A stretch of DNA of 64,000 nucleotides, from NCBI GenBank assembly GCA_046347635.1, contig JAXMFT010000005.1, positions 248,001-312,000 of the forward strand, in the 5' to 3' direction. Made by a program: the position numbers and the translations under genes. Shown here piece by piece: positions 36,433 to 45,500 of the stretch. The notes beneath the pieces are model-generated. The model was not told the origin of the DNA. It did no database searches and saw only the letters and a program-made list of their open reading frames with translations. The first letter of the stretch is position 1, and each line of letters starts with the position of its first letter. The stretch is from JAGVSZ01 sp019137045 (lineage in GTDB: Bacteria > Pseudomonadota > Gammaproteobacteria > Burkholderiales > SG8-39).

Positions 36433-37707
36433 TCAGCGCGCGAAGAAGCGCTCGGCCGCCGCGATGGTGTGCGCGATCTCGGCCTCGCCGTGGGCCGCGG
36501 ACACGAACCCCGCCTCGTACGCGGAGGGCGCGTAGTACACGCCCTCCTCCAGCATGGCGTGGAAGAAGCGGTTGAACGCCTCCTTGTCGCTCTCCATCAC
36601 CTCGGCGAACGACTGCGGCGGCCGCGCGCGGAAGAACACGCCGAACATGCCGCCGACGTGCGCGGCCGAGAACGCGGCGCCGCGCGCGCGCGCGGCCGCG
36701 TTGAGCCCGTCGACCAGCCGCCGCGTCGCGCCTTCCAGCCGCGCGAAGAACCCGGGCGCGAGCACGAGCTCGAGCGTCGCCAGCCCGGCCGCGACCGCCA
36801 CCGGGTTGCCGGACAGCGTTCCGGCCTGGTACACGGGCCCGAGCGGCGCGATCTTCCCCATGATGTCCCTGCGGCCGCCGAATGCGCCGACCGGCATGCC
36901 GCCGCCGATCACCTTGCCGAGCGTCGTCAGGTCCGGGGTGATGCCGTACAACCCCTGCGCGCCCTGCGCGCCGACGCGAAAGCCGGTCATCACCTCGTCG
37001 AAGATCAGCACCGCGCCGTGCTTCGTGCACAGCGCGCGCAGCGCGCCGAGGAAGTCGCGCGTGCCCGGCACGAGGTTCATGTTCCCGGCGACCGGCTCGA
37101 CGATCACGCCTGCGATCTCGCCGCCGTGGCGGCGGAAGGCGTCCTCGAGCTGACCGACGTCGTTGTAGCCGAGCACCATCGTGTGGGTCGCGGTCTCCGG
37201 GGTGACCCCCGCGGAGCTGGGATTGCCGAGCGTGAGCGCGCCGGAGCCGGCCTTCACGAGCAGCGCGTCGCCGTGGCCGTGGTAGCAGCCCTCGAACTTG
37301 ACGATCTTCGGCCGCCCGGTGAACCCGCGCGCGAGCCGCAGCGCGGTCATCGTCGCCTCGGTGCCGGAGGAGACGAGGCGCACCATCTCCATGCCCGGCA
37401 GCGCCTTGCACAGCAGCTCCGCCAGCTCGATCTCGAGCTCGGTCGGCGCGCCGAACGACAGGCCCTGCAGCGCGCGGCTGCGCACCGCCTCGACCACCCG
37501 GGGATGCGCGTGGCCGAGGATGAGCGGCCCCCAGGAGCCGACGTAGTCGATGTAGCGCTTCCCGTCCGCGTCCCAGAAGAACGGACCCTCGCCGCGGACG
37601 AAGAAGCGCGGCGTGCCGCCGACGGCGCGGAACGCCCGCACCGGCGAGTTGACCCCGCCCGGGATGCGCGTCTGCGCGCGCGCGAACAGCTCTTCGTTGC
37701 GACTCAT
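36433..37707 (-). CDS. hemL: Glutamate-1-semialdehyde 2,1-aminomutase
   Basis: A 424-residue PLP enzyme that converts glutamate-1-semialdehyde to 5-aminolevulinate for tetrapyrrole synthesis by the C5 route. It begins SRNEELFARAQTRIPGGVNSPVRAF; FDEVMTGFRVG holds the PLP-contacting Asp, and Lys in TTLGKVIGGGMPVGAFGG forms the Schiff base. The ATG overlaps the thiE stop by 4 bp (ATGA), so the two genes are coupled, an arrangement common in Betaproteobacteria. Confidence 0.97.
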   Translation of the reverse strand: MSRNEELFARAQTRIPGGVNSPVRAFRAVGGTPRFFVRGEGPFFWDADGKRYIDYVGSWGPLILGHAHPRVVEAVRSRALQGLSFGAPTELEIELAELLCKALPGMEMVRLVSSGTEATMTALRLARGFTGRPKIVKFEGCYHGHGDALLVKAGSGALTLGNPSSAGVTPETATHTMVLGYNDVGQLEDAFRRHGGEIAGVIVEPVAGNMNLVPGTRDFLGALRALCTKHGAVLIFDEVMTGFRVGAQGAQGLYGITPDLTTLGKVIGGGMPVGAFGGRRDIMGKIAPLGPVYQAGTLSGNPVAVAAGLATLELVLAPGFFARLEGATRRLVDGLNAAARARGAAFSAAHVGGMFGVFFRARPPQSFAEVMESDKEAFNRFFHAMLEEGVYYAPSAYEAGFVSAAHGEAEIAHTIAAAERFFAR

Positions 37708-38339
37708 GGCGACTCGATCCTCGAGAAGAGGGATTGGAACTCGCGTGCGCGGCGCGCGACGTCGTCCGCGTCGAACAGCGCGGTGATGACCGCCAGCGCG
37801 TCCACGCCGGCCGTCACCAGCGCCGGCGCGTTCGCCACCGTGATGCCGCCGATCGCCACGATCCGCGCCGCCAGCGCGCGCCGCGCCGTGCGATAGAGCT
37901 CGAGCGGAGCGCGCACCGCGCCCGGCTTGGTGGCGGACGCGAACGCCGCGCCGAACGCGACGTAGTCGGCGCCCGCCGCCACCGCCGCCTGCGCGAGGTC
38001 CAGGCGGTTATAGCACGAGGCTCCCAGGATGCGGCCGGGCCCCAGGCGCGCGCGGGCGGCCGCGAGGTCGCCGTCCCCGGCGCCGAGGTGCGCGCCGTCC
38101 GCGCCCACCGCGCAGGCGAGCTCGACGTCGTCGTTCACGATCAGCGGCACGGCCGCGGCGCGGCAGAGGCCGACGAGCGCCTCGGCCTGGCGCCGCCGCA
38201 CCGCTGCGGGCGCCGCCTTGTTCCGGTACTGGACGGCGGTGGCGCCGCCGCGCAGGGCCGCGGCCACCCGCGCGGCGAGCAGACCCGCGTCGTCCAGGTC
38301 GGGCGTGAGGGCGTAGAGGCCGCGCGGAAAGGGATTCAT
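37704..38339 (-). CDS. thiE: Thiamine phosphate synthase
   Basis: A 211-residue TIM-barrel enzyme joining HMP-PP and thiazole phosphate. Conserved blocks are GGATAVQYRNK, LIVNDDVELACAVGADGAHLG and GADYVAFGAAFASATKP, with IVAIGGIT near the phosphate site. It could also be a TenI-like relative; the VQYRNK and NDD elements favour ThiE. The leader up to the divergent rubredoxin gene is 98 bp and no TPP riboswitch is visible in it. Confidence 0.9.
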   Translation of the reverse strand: MNPFPRGLYALTPDLDDAGLLAARVAAALRGGATAVQYRNKAAPAAVRRRQAEALVGLCRAAAVPLIVNDDVELACAVGADGAHLGAGDGDLAAARARLGPGRILGASCYNRLDLAQAAVAAGADYVAFGAAFASATKPGAVRAPLELYRTARRALAARIVAIGGITVANAPALVTAGVDALAVITALFDADDVARRAREFQSLFSRIESP

Positions 38340-38437
38340 GCGAAGGGCCCTGCTCCCGTGCTGGCCAGTGGTCGGACCGCACGGTATGATCCGGCCCGAT
38401 TTTAGCCCTCCGGCCCACCACCCAAGCCCTTATTTCA

Positions 38438-38623
38438 ATGACGGAAACCGCTCAGACCTACCAGACCTGGATGTGCCTCATCTGCGGGTTCATCTACGAC
38501 GAGGCCGCCGGGTTGCCCGAGGAGGGGTTGGCGCCGGGTACGCGCTGGGCGGACGTGCCCATCAACTGGACCTGCCCGGAGTGCGGCGCGCGCAAGGACG
38601 ATTTCGAGATGGTCGAGATCTGA
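38438..38623 (+). CDS. Rubredoxin
   Basis: A 61-residue one-iron electron carrier with the two Cys-X2-Cys knuckles (Cys13/Cys16 in CLICGFIY; Cys46/Cys49 in CPECGARK) that bind a Fe(SCys)4 centre. Spacing and length match the AlkG/rubA type. In Betaproteobacteria a rubredoxin gene often stands between thiE/hemL and pilG, as here. A -10-like TATGAT sits about 50 bp upstream. Its partner reductase or oxygenase is not in the window. Confidence 0.95.
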   Translation: MTETAQTYQTWMCLICGFIYDEAAGLPEEGLAPGTRWADVPINWTCPECGARKDDFEMVEI

Positions 38624-38740
38624 TCGCGCACGCCGCGCCCGACGACCTCCGCAACACCGCTCCACGCCCGCCCGCCGACCCCTTTTCGGGGGCCCCGAAG
38701 CGCCGCCAGAACCGCCGCGGCGCGCACGCGTTCGGACCTA

Positions 38741-38768
38741 TTGCACACTTCAGAAAGTGCGTTAAATA
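38741..38768 (+). promoter_or_regulatory. Candidate promoter of the pilGHIJ-chpA operon
   Basis: In the 273-bp rubredoxin-pilG gap an AT-rich patch carries TTGCAC and, 16 bp later, TAAATA. An imperfect inverted repeat (GCAC...GTGC, 38743-38760) fills the spacer and could be an operator. The predicted leader is ~120 nt and includes a GCCTGC/GCAGGC hairpin around 38830-38845. Confidence 0.4.
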
Positions 38769-38896
38769 ATTGGCCGAACCCACGAATCCCGGATAGCTTC
38801 CGCTTTCTGGACACGCTTAGAATGAGCGCCTGCCTCGGCGCAGGCGGCCGGCACGCCGCCCAGTCCCGCGCGAGGCCGGAAAAAAGGGGCTCGACC

Positions 38897-39292
38897 TTGA
38901 GCGATACCGCCAGCCTGGCCGGCGTGAAGGTGATGGTGATCGACGATTCGAACACCATCCGCCGCAGCGCGGAGATCTTCCTCACGCAGGCCGGGTGCCA
39001 GGTCATCCTGGCCGAGGACGGCTTCGACGCCCTCGCCAAGATCACCGACCACCAGCCCGACCTGATCTTCTGCGACATCATGATGCCGCGCCTGGACGGC
39101 TACCAGACCTGCGCGCTCATCAAGAAGAACGCCCGGTTCGCGGGCACGCCGGTGATCATGCTCTCGTCCAAGGACGGCCTGTTCGACCGCGCGCGCGGGC
39201 GCATGGTCGGGTCGGACGAGTACCTGACCAAGCCCTTCACCAAGGACAGCCTGCTCAAGACCGTCGGCGCGCACGCGCCCCACCGCGTCTGA
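38897..39292 (+). CDS. pilG: Twitching motility response regulator PilG
   Basis: A 131-residue single-domain receiver. The acidic pocket VMVIDDSNT, phosphoacceptor Asp60 in LIFCDIMMPRLDGYQT, and Lys in LTKPFTKDSLLK are intact. Known PilG promotes pilus extension downstream of the ChpA kinase. The TTG at 38897 has AAGGGG upstream and starts the conserved sequence; an in-frame ATG at 38822 would add 25 unconserved residues. First gene of the Pil-Chp operon. Confidence 0.9.
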   Translation: MSDTASLAGVKVMVIDDSNTIRRSAEIFLTQAGCQVILAEDGFDALAKITDHQPDLIFCDIMMPRLDGYQTCALIKKNARFAGTPVIMLSSKDGLFDRARGRMVGSDEYLTKPFTKDSLLKTVGAHAPHRV

Positions 39293-39323
39293 GCGCGACT
39301 CCCACCCCGTTCCGGAGAAGCTC

Positions 39324-39698
39324 ATGCCCGTCAAGAAGATCCTCGTCGTCGACGACTCCCCGACCGACCGCCAGTACATGCTCGAGACGCTGGCGCGGAA
39401 GGGCTACCAGGTCGTGACGGCGGAGAACGGCGAGGACGCGATCGTCAAGGCGAAGGCCGAGCTGCCGGACCTGATCCTCATGGACGTGGTGATGCCGGGG
39501 CTGAACGGCTACCAGGCGACGCGCCAGATCACCCGCGACGACGCGACCAAGCACATCCCGGTGATCATGTGCACGAGCAAGGGCGCCGACACCGACAAGA
39601 TCTGGGGCCTGCGCCAGGGCGCGAACGACTACCTGGTGAAGCCGGTGGACGCGGCGCAGCTGCTGGCGAAGATCGCCCAGCTCTCGGCGGCCCACTAG
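39324..39698 (+). CDS. pilH: Twitching motility response regulator PilH
   Basis: A 124-residue receiver-only protein with ILVVDDSPTDRQYM, phosphoacceptor Asp54 in LILMDVVMPGLNGYQATRQI, and KPVDAAQLLAKI. In the Pil-Chp system PilH opposes PilG, acting as a phosphate sink or promoting retraction. It lies 31 bp after pilG and 13 bp before pilI. Confidence 0.93.
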   Translation: MPVKKILVVDDSPTDRQYMLETLARKGYQVVTAENGEDAIVKAKAELPDLILMDVVMPGLNGYQATRQITRDDATKHIPVIMCTSKGADTDKIWGLRQGANDYLVKPVDAAQLLAKIAQLSAAH

Positions 39699-39711
39699 GC
39701 ACGGCTGACGG

Positions 39712-40221
39712 ATGGCCCGGCGCGTCAGTCTCCGCGAGTTCCAGCAGGCCCTCGCTCGCCGGCTGAACGAGGCGGCGGCGGCCGACGCGCCGAGCGCGCG
39801 GCTCGGCGTGCAGGTCGGCAGCGAGTTCTGGCTCGCGCGCCTCGAGGAGGCGGGCGAGGTGATCCCGGTGCCCGCGATCGCGCACGTGCCGCTCACGCGC
39901 GGCTGGTTCCGCGGCCTGGCGAACATCCGCGGCAACCTGTTCAGCGTGGTCGATCTCGCCGCCTACCAGGGCGGCGAGCCGACCGCGCAGACCCCGGACG
40001 CGCGCCTGCTGCTGGTGGCGGAGCGCTATCACCTGAACGCGGCGCTGCTGGTGAGCCGCATGCTGGGGCTGCGCAACCTGCAGCACTTCGAGCCGCGCGC
40101 GGGCGCGGCCGAGCGTCCGTGGGAGGCGGCCCGCTACGCGGACAAGAGCGGGCAGGTCTGGCGCGAGCTGAGCATGAACGAGCTCGTCTACAGCGAGGGG
40201 TTCCTGCAGGCGGGCGTGTAG
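39712..40221 (+). CDS. pilI: Twitching motility CheW-like adaptor PilI
   Basis: A 169-residue CheW-domain protein linking the PilJ receptor to the ChpA kinase. The stretch IAHVPLTRGWFRGLANIRGN and LFSVVDLAAYQGG match the CheW core (I/V-P ... GL-NxRG ... VDL). Its place between pilH and pilJ is conserved. Ends 81 bp before pilJ. Confidence 0.9.
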   Translation: MARRVSLREFQQALARRLNEAAAADAPSARLGVQVGSEFWLARLEEAGEVIPVPAIAHVPLTRGWFRGLANIRGNLFSVVDLAAYQGGEPTAQTPDARLLLVAERYHLNAALLVSRMLGLRNLQHFEPRAGAAERPWEAARYADKSGQVWRELSMNELVYSEGFLQAGV

Positions 40222-40302
40222 CGGGGCGGGGATACGGGGCCGTGGCACGGGTGTGCCGCGGGCGACAGTAGCGAAGAAGACGCGAGCATCGCGGGAGAAG
40301 TC

Positions 40303-42510
40303 ATGGCAATCAACCTCAAGGCGTTGAACATCGGTCTGGGCAAGGGCAAGGGCGCCGACAAGTCGCCGCCGTCCAAGGCGCCGGCCAGGAAGGCGCCGGT
40401 GCAGGCGAGCTCGACTTCGATCCTGGAGGCCGCCGGCGCGCCGAAGAAGAAGGGCGCGCTTCCCGGCAAGACCTTCCGCACGCAGACCCAGGTGCTGCTC
40501 ACCGTGCTCGGCTTCCTCGTGTTCGCGATCGTGCTCCTCGGCTGGCTCGCGATCCGCACCACCTCGCAGGGCACCGCCTACATCAACGCCGCCGGCCAGA
40601 TGCGCATGCTGTCGCAGCGCATCGCGAAGGAATCGCAGCAGGGCGTGCAGGGCAACGCCGCGGCGTTCGCGCGCCTGAAGTCGAGCCGCGACGAGTTCGC
40701 CGGCCTGCTCGAGGCGGTCACCGCGGGCGGCAAGGTGGGCGAGACCGAAGTGCCGCCCTCCGCCGAGAGCATCAAGCCCGCGCTCGACAAGGTGGCGCAG
40801 GTCTGGCAGAAGACCGACAGGAACGCCTCCCTCGTGCTCGCGCAGCAGAAGAACCTGATCGCGCTCGGCGCGGCGGTGAAGGCCATCAACGACAACAACC
40901 CGGTGCTGCTCGACCTGGCCGAGCAGGTGTCGGCGCTCAAGCTCCAGTCGCAGGCGGGCGCGCGCGAGATCTCGGCCGCGGGCCAGCTCGTCATGCTGAC
41001 CCAGCGCATGGCGAAGAACGCCAACGCGCTGCTCGCCTCCGACGTGATCGACCCGGAGGTGACCTTCCTCCTCGGCAAGGACTCGAACACCTTCCGCGAC
41101 CTCGTCGCCGCGCTCATCAAGGGCAGCGACAGCCTGCGCGTGTCGGCGGCGCGCGACCCGGAGACGCAGGAGAAGCTGAAGGAGCTCGACGCCGCCTACC
41201 AGCAGTACCGCAAGGCGGTGAACTCGATCCTCGGCAACATGCAGCCGCTGGTGAACGCGAAGGCGGCCGGCCGCAACGTGGTGGCCGACTCGGAGGCGCT
41301 GCTCAAGGCCTCGGACGAGCTCGCCGCCGGGTACGAAGGCGAGCTCGGGCAGACCTGGCTGCACTACGTCGCGATGGCGCTGCTCGCCGCGGGCGCGATC
41401 GTGGTCGTGCTGCTGATGGCGAAGGCCTACCGCGACGACAACGACCGCAAGACGACCGAGCAGGTCAAGCTGCGCGAGGACGCCGAGCGCCTGCGCAGCG
41501 AGGCCGAGTCGCAGAACAAGGCGAACCAGGAAGCGATCCTGCGGCTGATGAACGAGATGGGCAGCCTCGCGGACGGCGATCTCACCGTGCAGGCGACCGT
41601 GACCGAGGACATCACCGGCGCGATCGCCGACTCGGTGAACTACACGATCGAGGAGCTGCGCGTCCTGGTCGGGCGCATCAACAGCGCCGCGGCGCAGGTG
41701 ACCAGCGCGACCGAGTCCGCGCAGGCGACCTCGGTGAAGCTCCTGCAGGCCGCCGAGCGGCAGTCGAAGGAGATCCAGGAAGCGGGCGCCTCGGTGCTGA
41801 AGATGGCGCGCGCGATCAACGAGGTGTCGGCGAGCGCGTCGAAGTCGGTGAGCGTCGCGCGCCAGTCGCTGTCGGCGGCGCAGAAGGGCCAGGAGGCGGT
41901 GTCGAACTCGATCTCCGGCATGGGCGAGATCCGCGAGAACATCCAGGAGACCGCGAAGCGGATCAAGCGCCTGGGCGAGAGCTCGCAGGAGATCGGCGAG
42001 ATCGTGGAGCTGATCTCGGACATCACCGAGCAGACCAACGTGCTGGCGCTCAACGCCGCGATCCAGGCGGCGAGCGCGGGCGAGGCGGGGCGCGGCTTCA
42101 CGGTGGTGGCGGAGGAGGTGCAGCGGCTGGCGGAGCGCTCGGCCGAGGCCACCAAGCAGATCGCCGCGATCGTGAAGACGATTCAGACCGACACCCACGA
42201 CGCGGTGGCGGCGATGGAGAAGAGCACCGTCGGCGTGGTCGAGGGCGCGAAGCTCTCCGACGCCGCCGGGCAGGCGCTGTCCGAGATCGGCGAGGTGTCG
42301 CGCCGGCTGGCGCAGCTCATCGAGGAGATCTCGGTGACCGCGCAGGCGCAGGCGCAGGCCGCGGGCGTGGTCGCGACCTCGATGCAGGACATCCTGTCGG
42401 TGACCAAGCAGACCACCGAGGGCACCAAGCAGACCGCGGTGTCGGTCGGCCAGATCGCCAAGCTCGCGCAGGAACTCAAGGGTTCGGTGGCGAACTTCAA
42501 GATCGCGTAA
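40303..42510 (+). CDS. pilJ: Twitching motility methyl-accepting receptor PilJ
   Basis: A 735-residue inner-membrane chemoreceptor. TM1 (VLLTVLGFLVFAIVLLGWLA, ~residues 65-85) precedes two PilJ-type helical domains (AGQMRMLSQRIAKESQQG and AGQLVMLTQRMAKNANALL), then TM2 (~350-370), HAMP, and a signalling hairpin tip (EQTNVLALNAAIQAASAGEAGRG, quoted by its known landmark at residues ~575-597). It feeds pilin or surface signals to ChpA through PilI. An unusually Lys/Ala/Pro-rich 60-residue cytosolic N-terminus precedes TM1. Confidence 0.93.
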   Translation: MAINLKALNIGLGKGKGADKSPPSKAPARKAPVQASSTSILEAAGAPKKKGALPGKTFRTQTQVLLTVLGFLVFAIVLLGWLAIRTTSQGTAYINAAGQMRMLSQRIAKESQQGVQGNAAAFARLKSSRDEFAGLLEAVTAGGKVGETEVPPSAESIKPALDKVAQVWQKTDRNASLVLAQQKNLIALGAAVKAINDNNPVLLDLAEQVSALKLQSQAGAREISAAGQLVMLTQRMAKNANALLASDVIDPEVTFLLGKDSNTFRDLVAALIKGSDSLRVSAARDPETQEKLKELDAAYQQYRKAVNSILGNMQPLVNAKAAGRNVVADSEALLKASDELAAGYEGELGQTWLHYVAMALLAAGAIVVVLLMAKAYRDDNDRKTTEQVKLREDAERLRSEAESQNKANQEAILRLMNEMGSLADGDLTVQATVTEDITGAIADSVNYTIEELRVLVGRINSAAAQVTSATESAQATSVKLLQAAERQSKEIQEAGASVLKMARAINEVSASASKSVSVARQSLSAAQKGQEAVSNSISGMGEIRENIQETAKRIKRLGESSQEIGEIVELISDITEQTNVLALNAAIQAASAGEAGRGFTVVAEEVQRLAERSAEATKQIAAIVKTIQTDTHDAVAAMEKSTVGVVEGAKLSDAAGQALSEIGEVSRRLAQLIEEISVTAQAQAQAAGVVATSMQDILSVTKQTTEGTKQTAVSVGQIAKLAQELKGSVANFKIA

Positions 42511-42558
42511 CCCGGCGCCTCGAGATCAACCAGGACCGGCCGGAGGGGGCGCGCACCC

Positions 42559-45500
42559 ATGAGCACCGCGGGTGAGTTCGACATCGGCCCACTCACGTGG
42601 GTCAAGAGCGAGATCGACCAGGCGCTCGAGCGCAGTCTCGTGGCGCTGCGCGCCTACGCGGCCGCGCCGGGCGACTCGAACCAGATCCGGTTCTCGCAGA
42701 CGCACTTCCACCAGGCGCACGGCGCGCTGCAGATCGTCGGCCTGGACGGGGTCACGCGCCTGTCCGAGGAGCTCGACGGGCTGCTCGCCGACATCGCGCA
42801 GCGCGAGGGCGCGCCCCGGCCCGAGGCGGTCGCCGCCGCCGAGCGCGCGTTCGCCGGGATCTCGGCCTATCTCGACCAGCTGCTCGTCGGCGAGCCGAAC
42901 CAGCCGCTCAGGCTCTTCGCCGTCTACCGCGAGGTGGCCCGGGTGCGCGGACGCGAGGGCGTCGACCCGGTCGACCTCTACTTCCCCGACCTGACGCGCC
43001 GGCCGCCGCGGCGCGAGAAGCCGCCGGTCGACGTGCCCGCCGGCGAGAGCGGGCAGTACTACCGCGACCAGCGCGGCCGCTATCAGCGCGGACTGCTGAA
43101 GTGGCTGAAGAAGGACGCCACCGGCGTCGAGGACATGCGCGCTGCCGTCGCGGCGGTCGAGGCCGCCCAGACCAACCCGGCGAGCCGCGCGTTCTGGTGG
43201 ATCGCGCTCGGGTTCTTCGACGCGCTCTTCGCCAAGGCGGTCGCCGACCAGGCGGCCGTCGGCCGGCTCGCGAACCGGATCGAGCAGCAGCTGAAGCGGC
43301 TGATGGAAGGCTCGGCGACGGTGGCCGAGCGCCTGATGCGCGAGGTGCTGTTCGCGGTGGCGGGCGCGCGCCCCGCGACCGAGCACGTGCGCAACGTCCA
43401 GGAGGTGTTCCAGCTCGCCGGCACGGTGCCCGCGAGCTTCGAGCTCAAGGGCGACGGCGCGCCGCAGCTGCCCGCGCTGCGCGCCCTGCGCGAAAGCGTC
43501 GGCAGCGCCAAGACGACGTGGAACAAGGTGGCGTCCGGCCATCAGCCCAGCATCGCGAATTTCCTCGACCTCGCCGGCCAGATGCGCGACCGCGCCGCCG
43601 AGCTGAAGCAGGCGCCGCTCGCGCGCATCACCGCCGAGGTGGCCGCGCTCGCCGCGTGGGTGGCGGAGGCGCCCGGGCACCTCACCGACGGGGTCGCGAT
43701 GGAGACGGCGACCGCGCTGCTCCTGATCGAGAACGCGGTGGAGAACTTCGCCGGCCTGGGCGAGGAGTTCGCCGGGCAGGTGAACCTCATGGAGCGCCGC
43801 CTGCAGGCGGTGAAGAGCGGCGAGGCCCCGCACGCGAGCCAGCCGGTGCCGGTGCTCGACGAGATGTCGCGCCGCGCCCAGGAGCGCCTGCTGATGGCGC
43901 AGGTGGTGTCCGAGATCCAGGCGAGCCTGCGCGCGATCGAGCAGGCGCTGGACGCGTTCTTCCGCGACGCCGCCAAGCGCGGCGAGCTCGCGGGCCTGGA
44001 CAAGCCGGTGCGGCAGGTGCTCGGCGCGCTGACGATGCTCAACGAGGACCGCGCGGCGGCGGCGCTGTCGCAGTGCGCGGCCGGGATCCAGCGCTTCGCG
44101 CAGGCCGACTACGTCCCGGCGCAGGCCGATTTCGAGCAGGTCGCGGGCACCCTCTCCGGCCTCGGGTTCTACGTCGACGCCCTGCAGCACGGCAAGGCGG
44201 ACTTCGACCAGTTCATGCAGCCGATCGCGGCGAAGAAGCCGCAGGCCGTCGCCGCGGCCGGCGGGGAGCCGGAGGCGGCCGGCGCCACCGTCGAGGCGGA
44301 GCTCGCGCAGGCGAAGAAGGCGCTGAACGCGCTCTACGAGCGCTGGAAGCGGGAGCCGCAGAACGCGCAGCTCAAGGACGAGCTGCGCAAGCGCGCGACC
44401 GCGCTGCAGAAGGACGCCGGGCTGGTGGTCGACGCCAGGCTCGAGGGCCAGGCCGCCGACGTGCTGCGCGCCCTCGACGCCGCCGACGCGAAGCCGTTCG
44501 ACCCGAAGGTCTCGCAGGTCCTGACCGCCATCCAGCCGGTCGCGCCCGCGGCGCCCTCGCCCGAAGCGCAGAAGCTGATCGCCGCGAGCGCCGAGACGGT
44601 GGACGCGGAGCTGCTCGCCGTCTACCTGGAGGAAGCGGGCGAGGTGCTCGGCACGATCGGCGAGAGCCTCGGCCAGGCGCGCGAGGTGCCGCAGAACATC
44701 GAGCTGCTGCGCACCATCCGCCGCGGCTTCCACACCCTCAAGGGCAGCGGCCGCATGGTCGGCCTGACCCGCCTCGGCGAGGCGGCGTGGGCGGTCGAGC
44801 AGGTGATGAACCGCTGGCTCGAGGAGGAGCGCGCGGCGACGCCCGATCTCTTCACGCTGATCGCCGCCGCGCGCGAGTTCTTCGCCAGCGCGGTCGAGAC
44901 GCTGAAGGCGAACGGCCCGAGCCCCGACGAGTCCGCCATCGTCGCGCTGGCCGGCCGGGTGAAGGCGGGCGAGCCCGTGGGCGACGTCGCGCTCACCGCG
45001 CCCGCCCCGGCGCCCGCGGTCGCCGCCGCGCCTGCTGCGCCGGCACAACCGGCCGCGGCGCTCCCCGACATCGACCTCGCCGCGATCCCGCCCGCGCCGG
45101 CGCCCGAGACCGTCACGCCGGCGCCGCAGGCCCCGGTGGAGATCGCGCCCGCGCCCGCCCCGGACGCGGCCCCGGCCGAGGCGCTGCCGGCCCTCGACTT
45201 TCCGCCGCTGGAGCTGCCGGGTACCGACCTGCCCGCCGCGCCCGCGCCGGCGGTGGCCGAGGAGGAGGACGAGGACGTCGTCGCCGTCGGCGACGCGCGG
45301 CTCTCGTCGTCGCTGTACGGCATCTTCCTCGAGGAGACGCGCACGCACCTCGACACGCTCGCCGCGGGCCGCCGTCGCCTCGATGAAGGCGAGAACGTCT
45401 CCGAGGACGTCGAGCGGGCCGCGCACACCCTCGCCGGCATCGCGGGAACGGTCAAGTTCGACGCGATGAAGGACCTCGGGCACGCGCTCGAGGGCCTGCT

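Noticed and set aside
38340..38437. TPP riboswitch before thiE
   Set aside because: The 98-bp thiE-rubredoxin spacer lacks the conserved CUGAGA-type and ACCUG-type segments on the minus strand.
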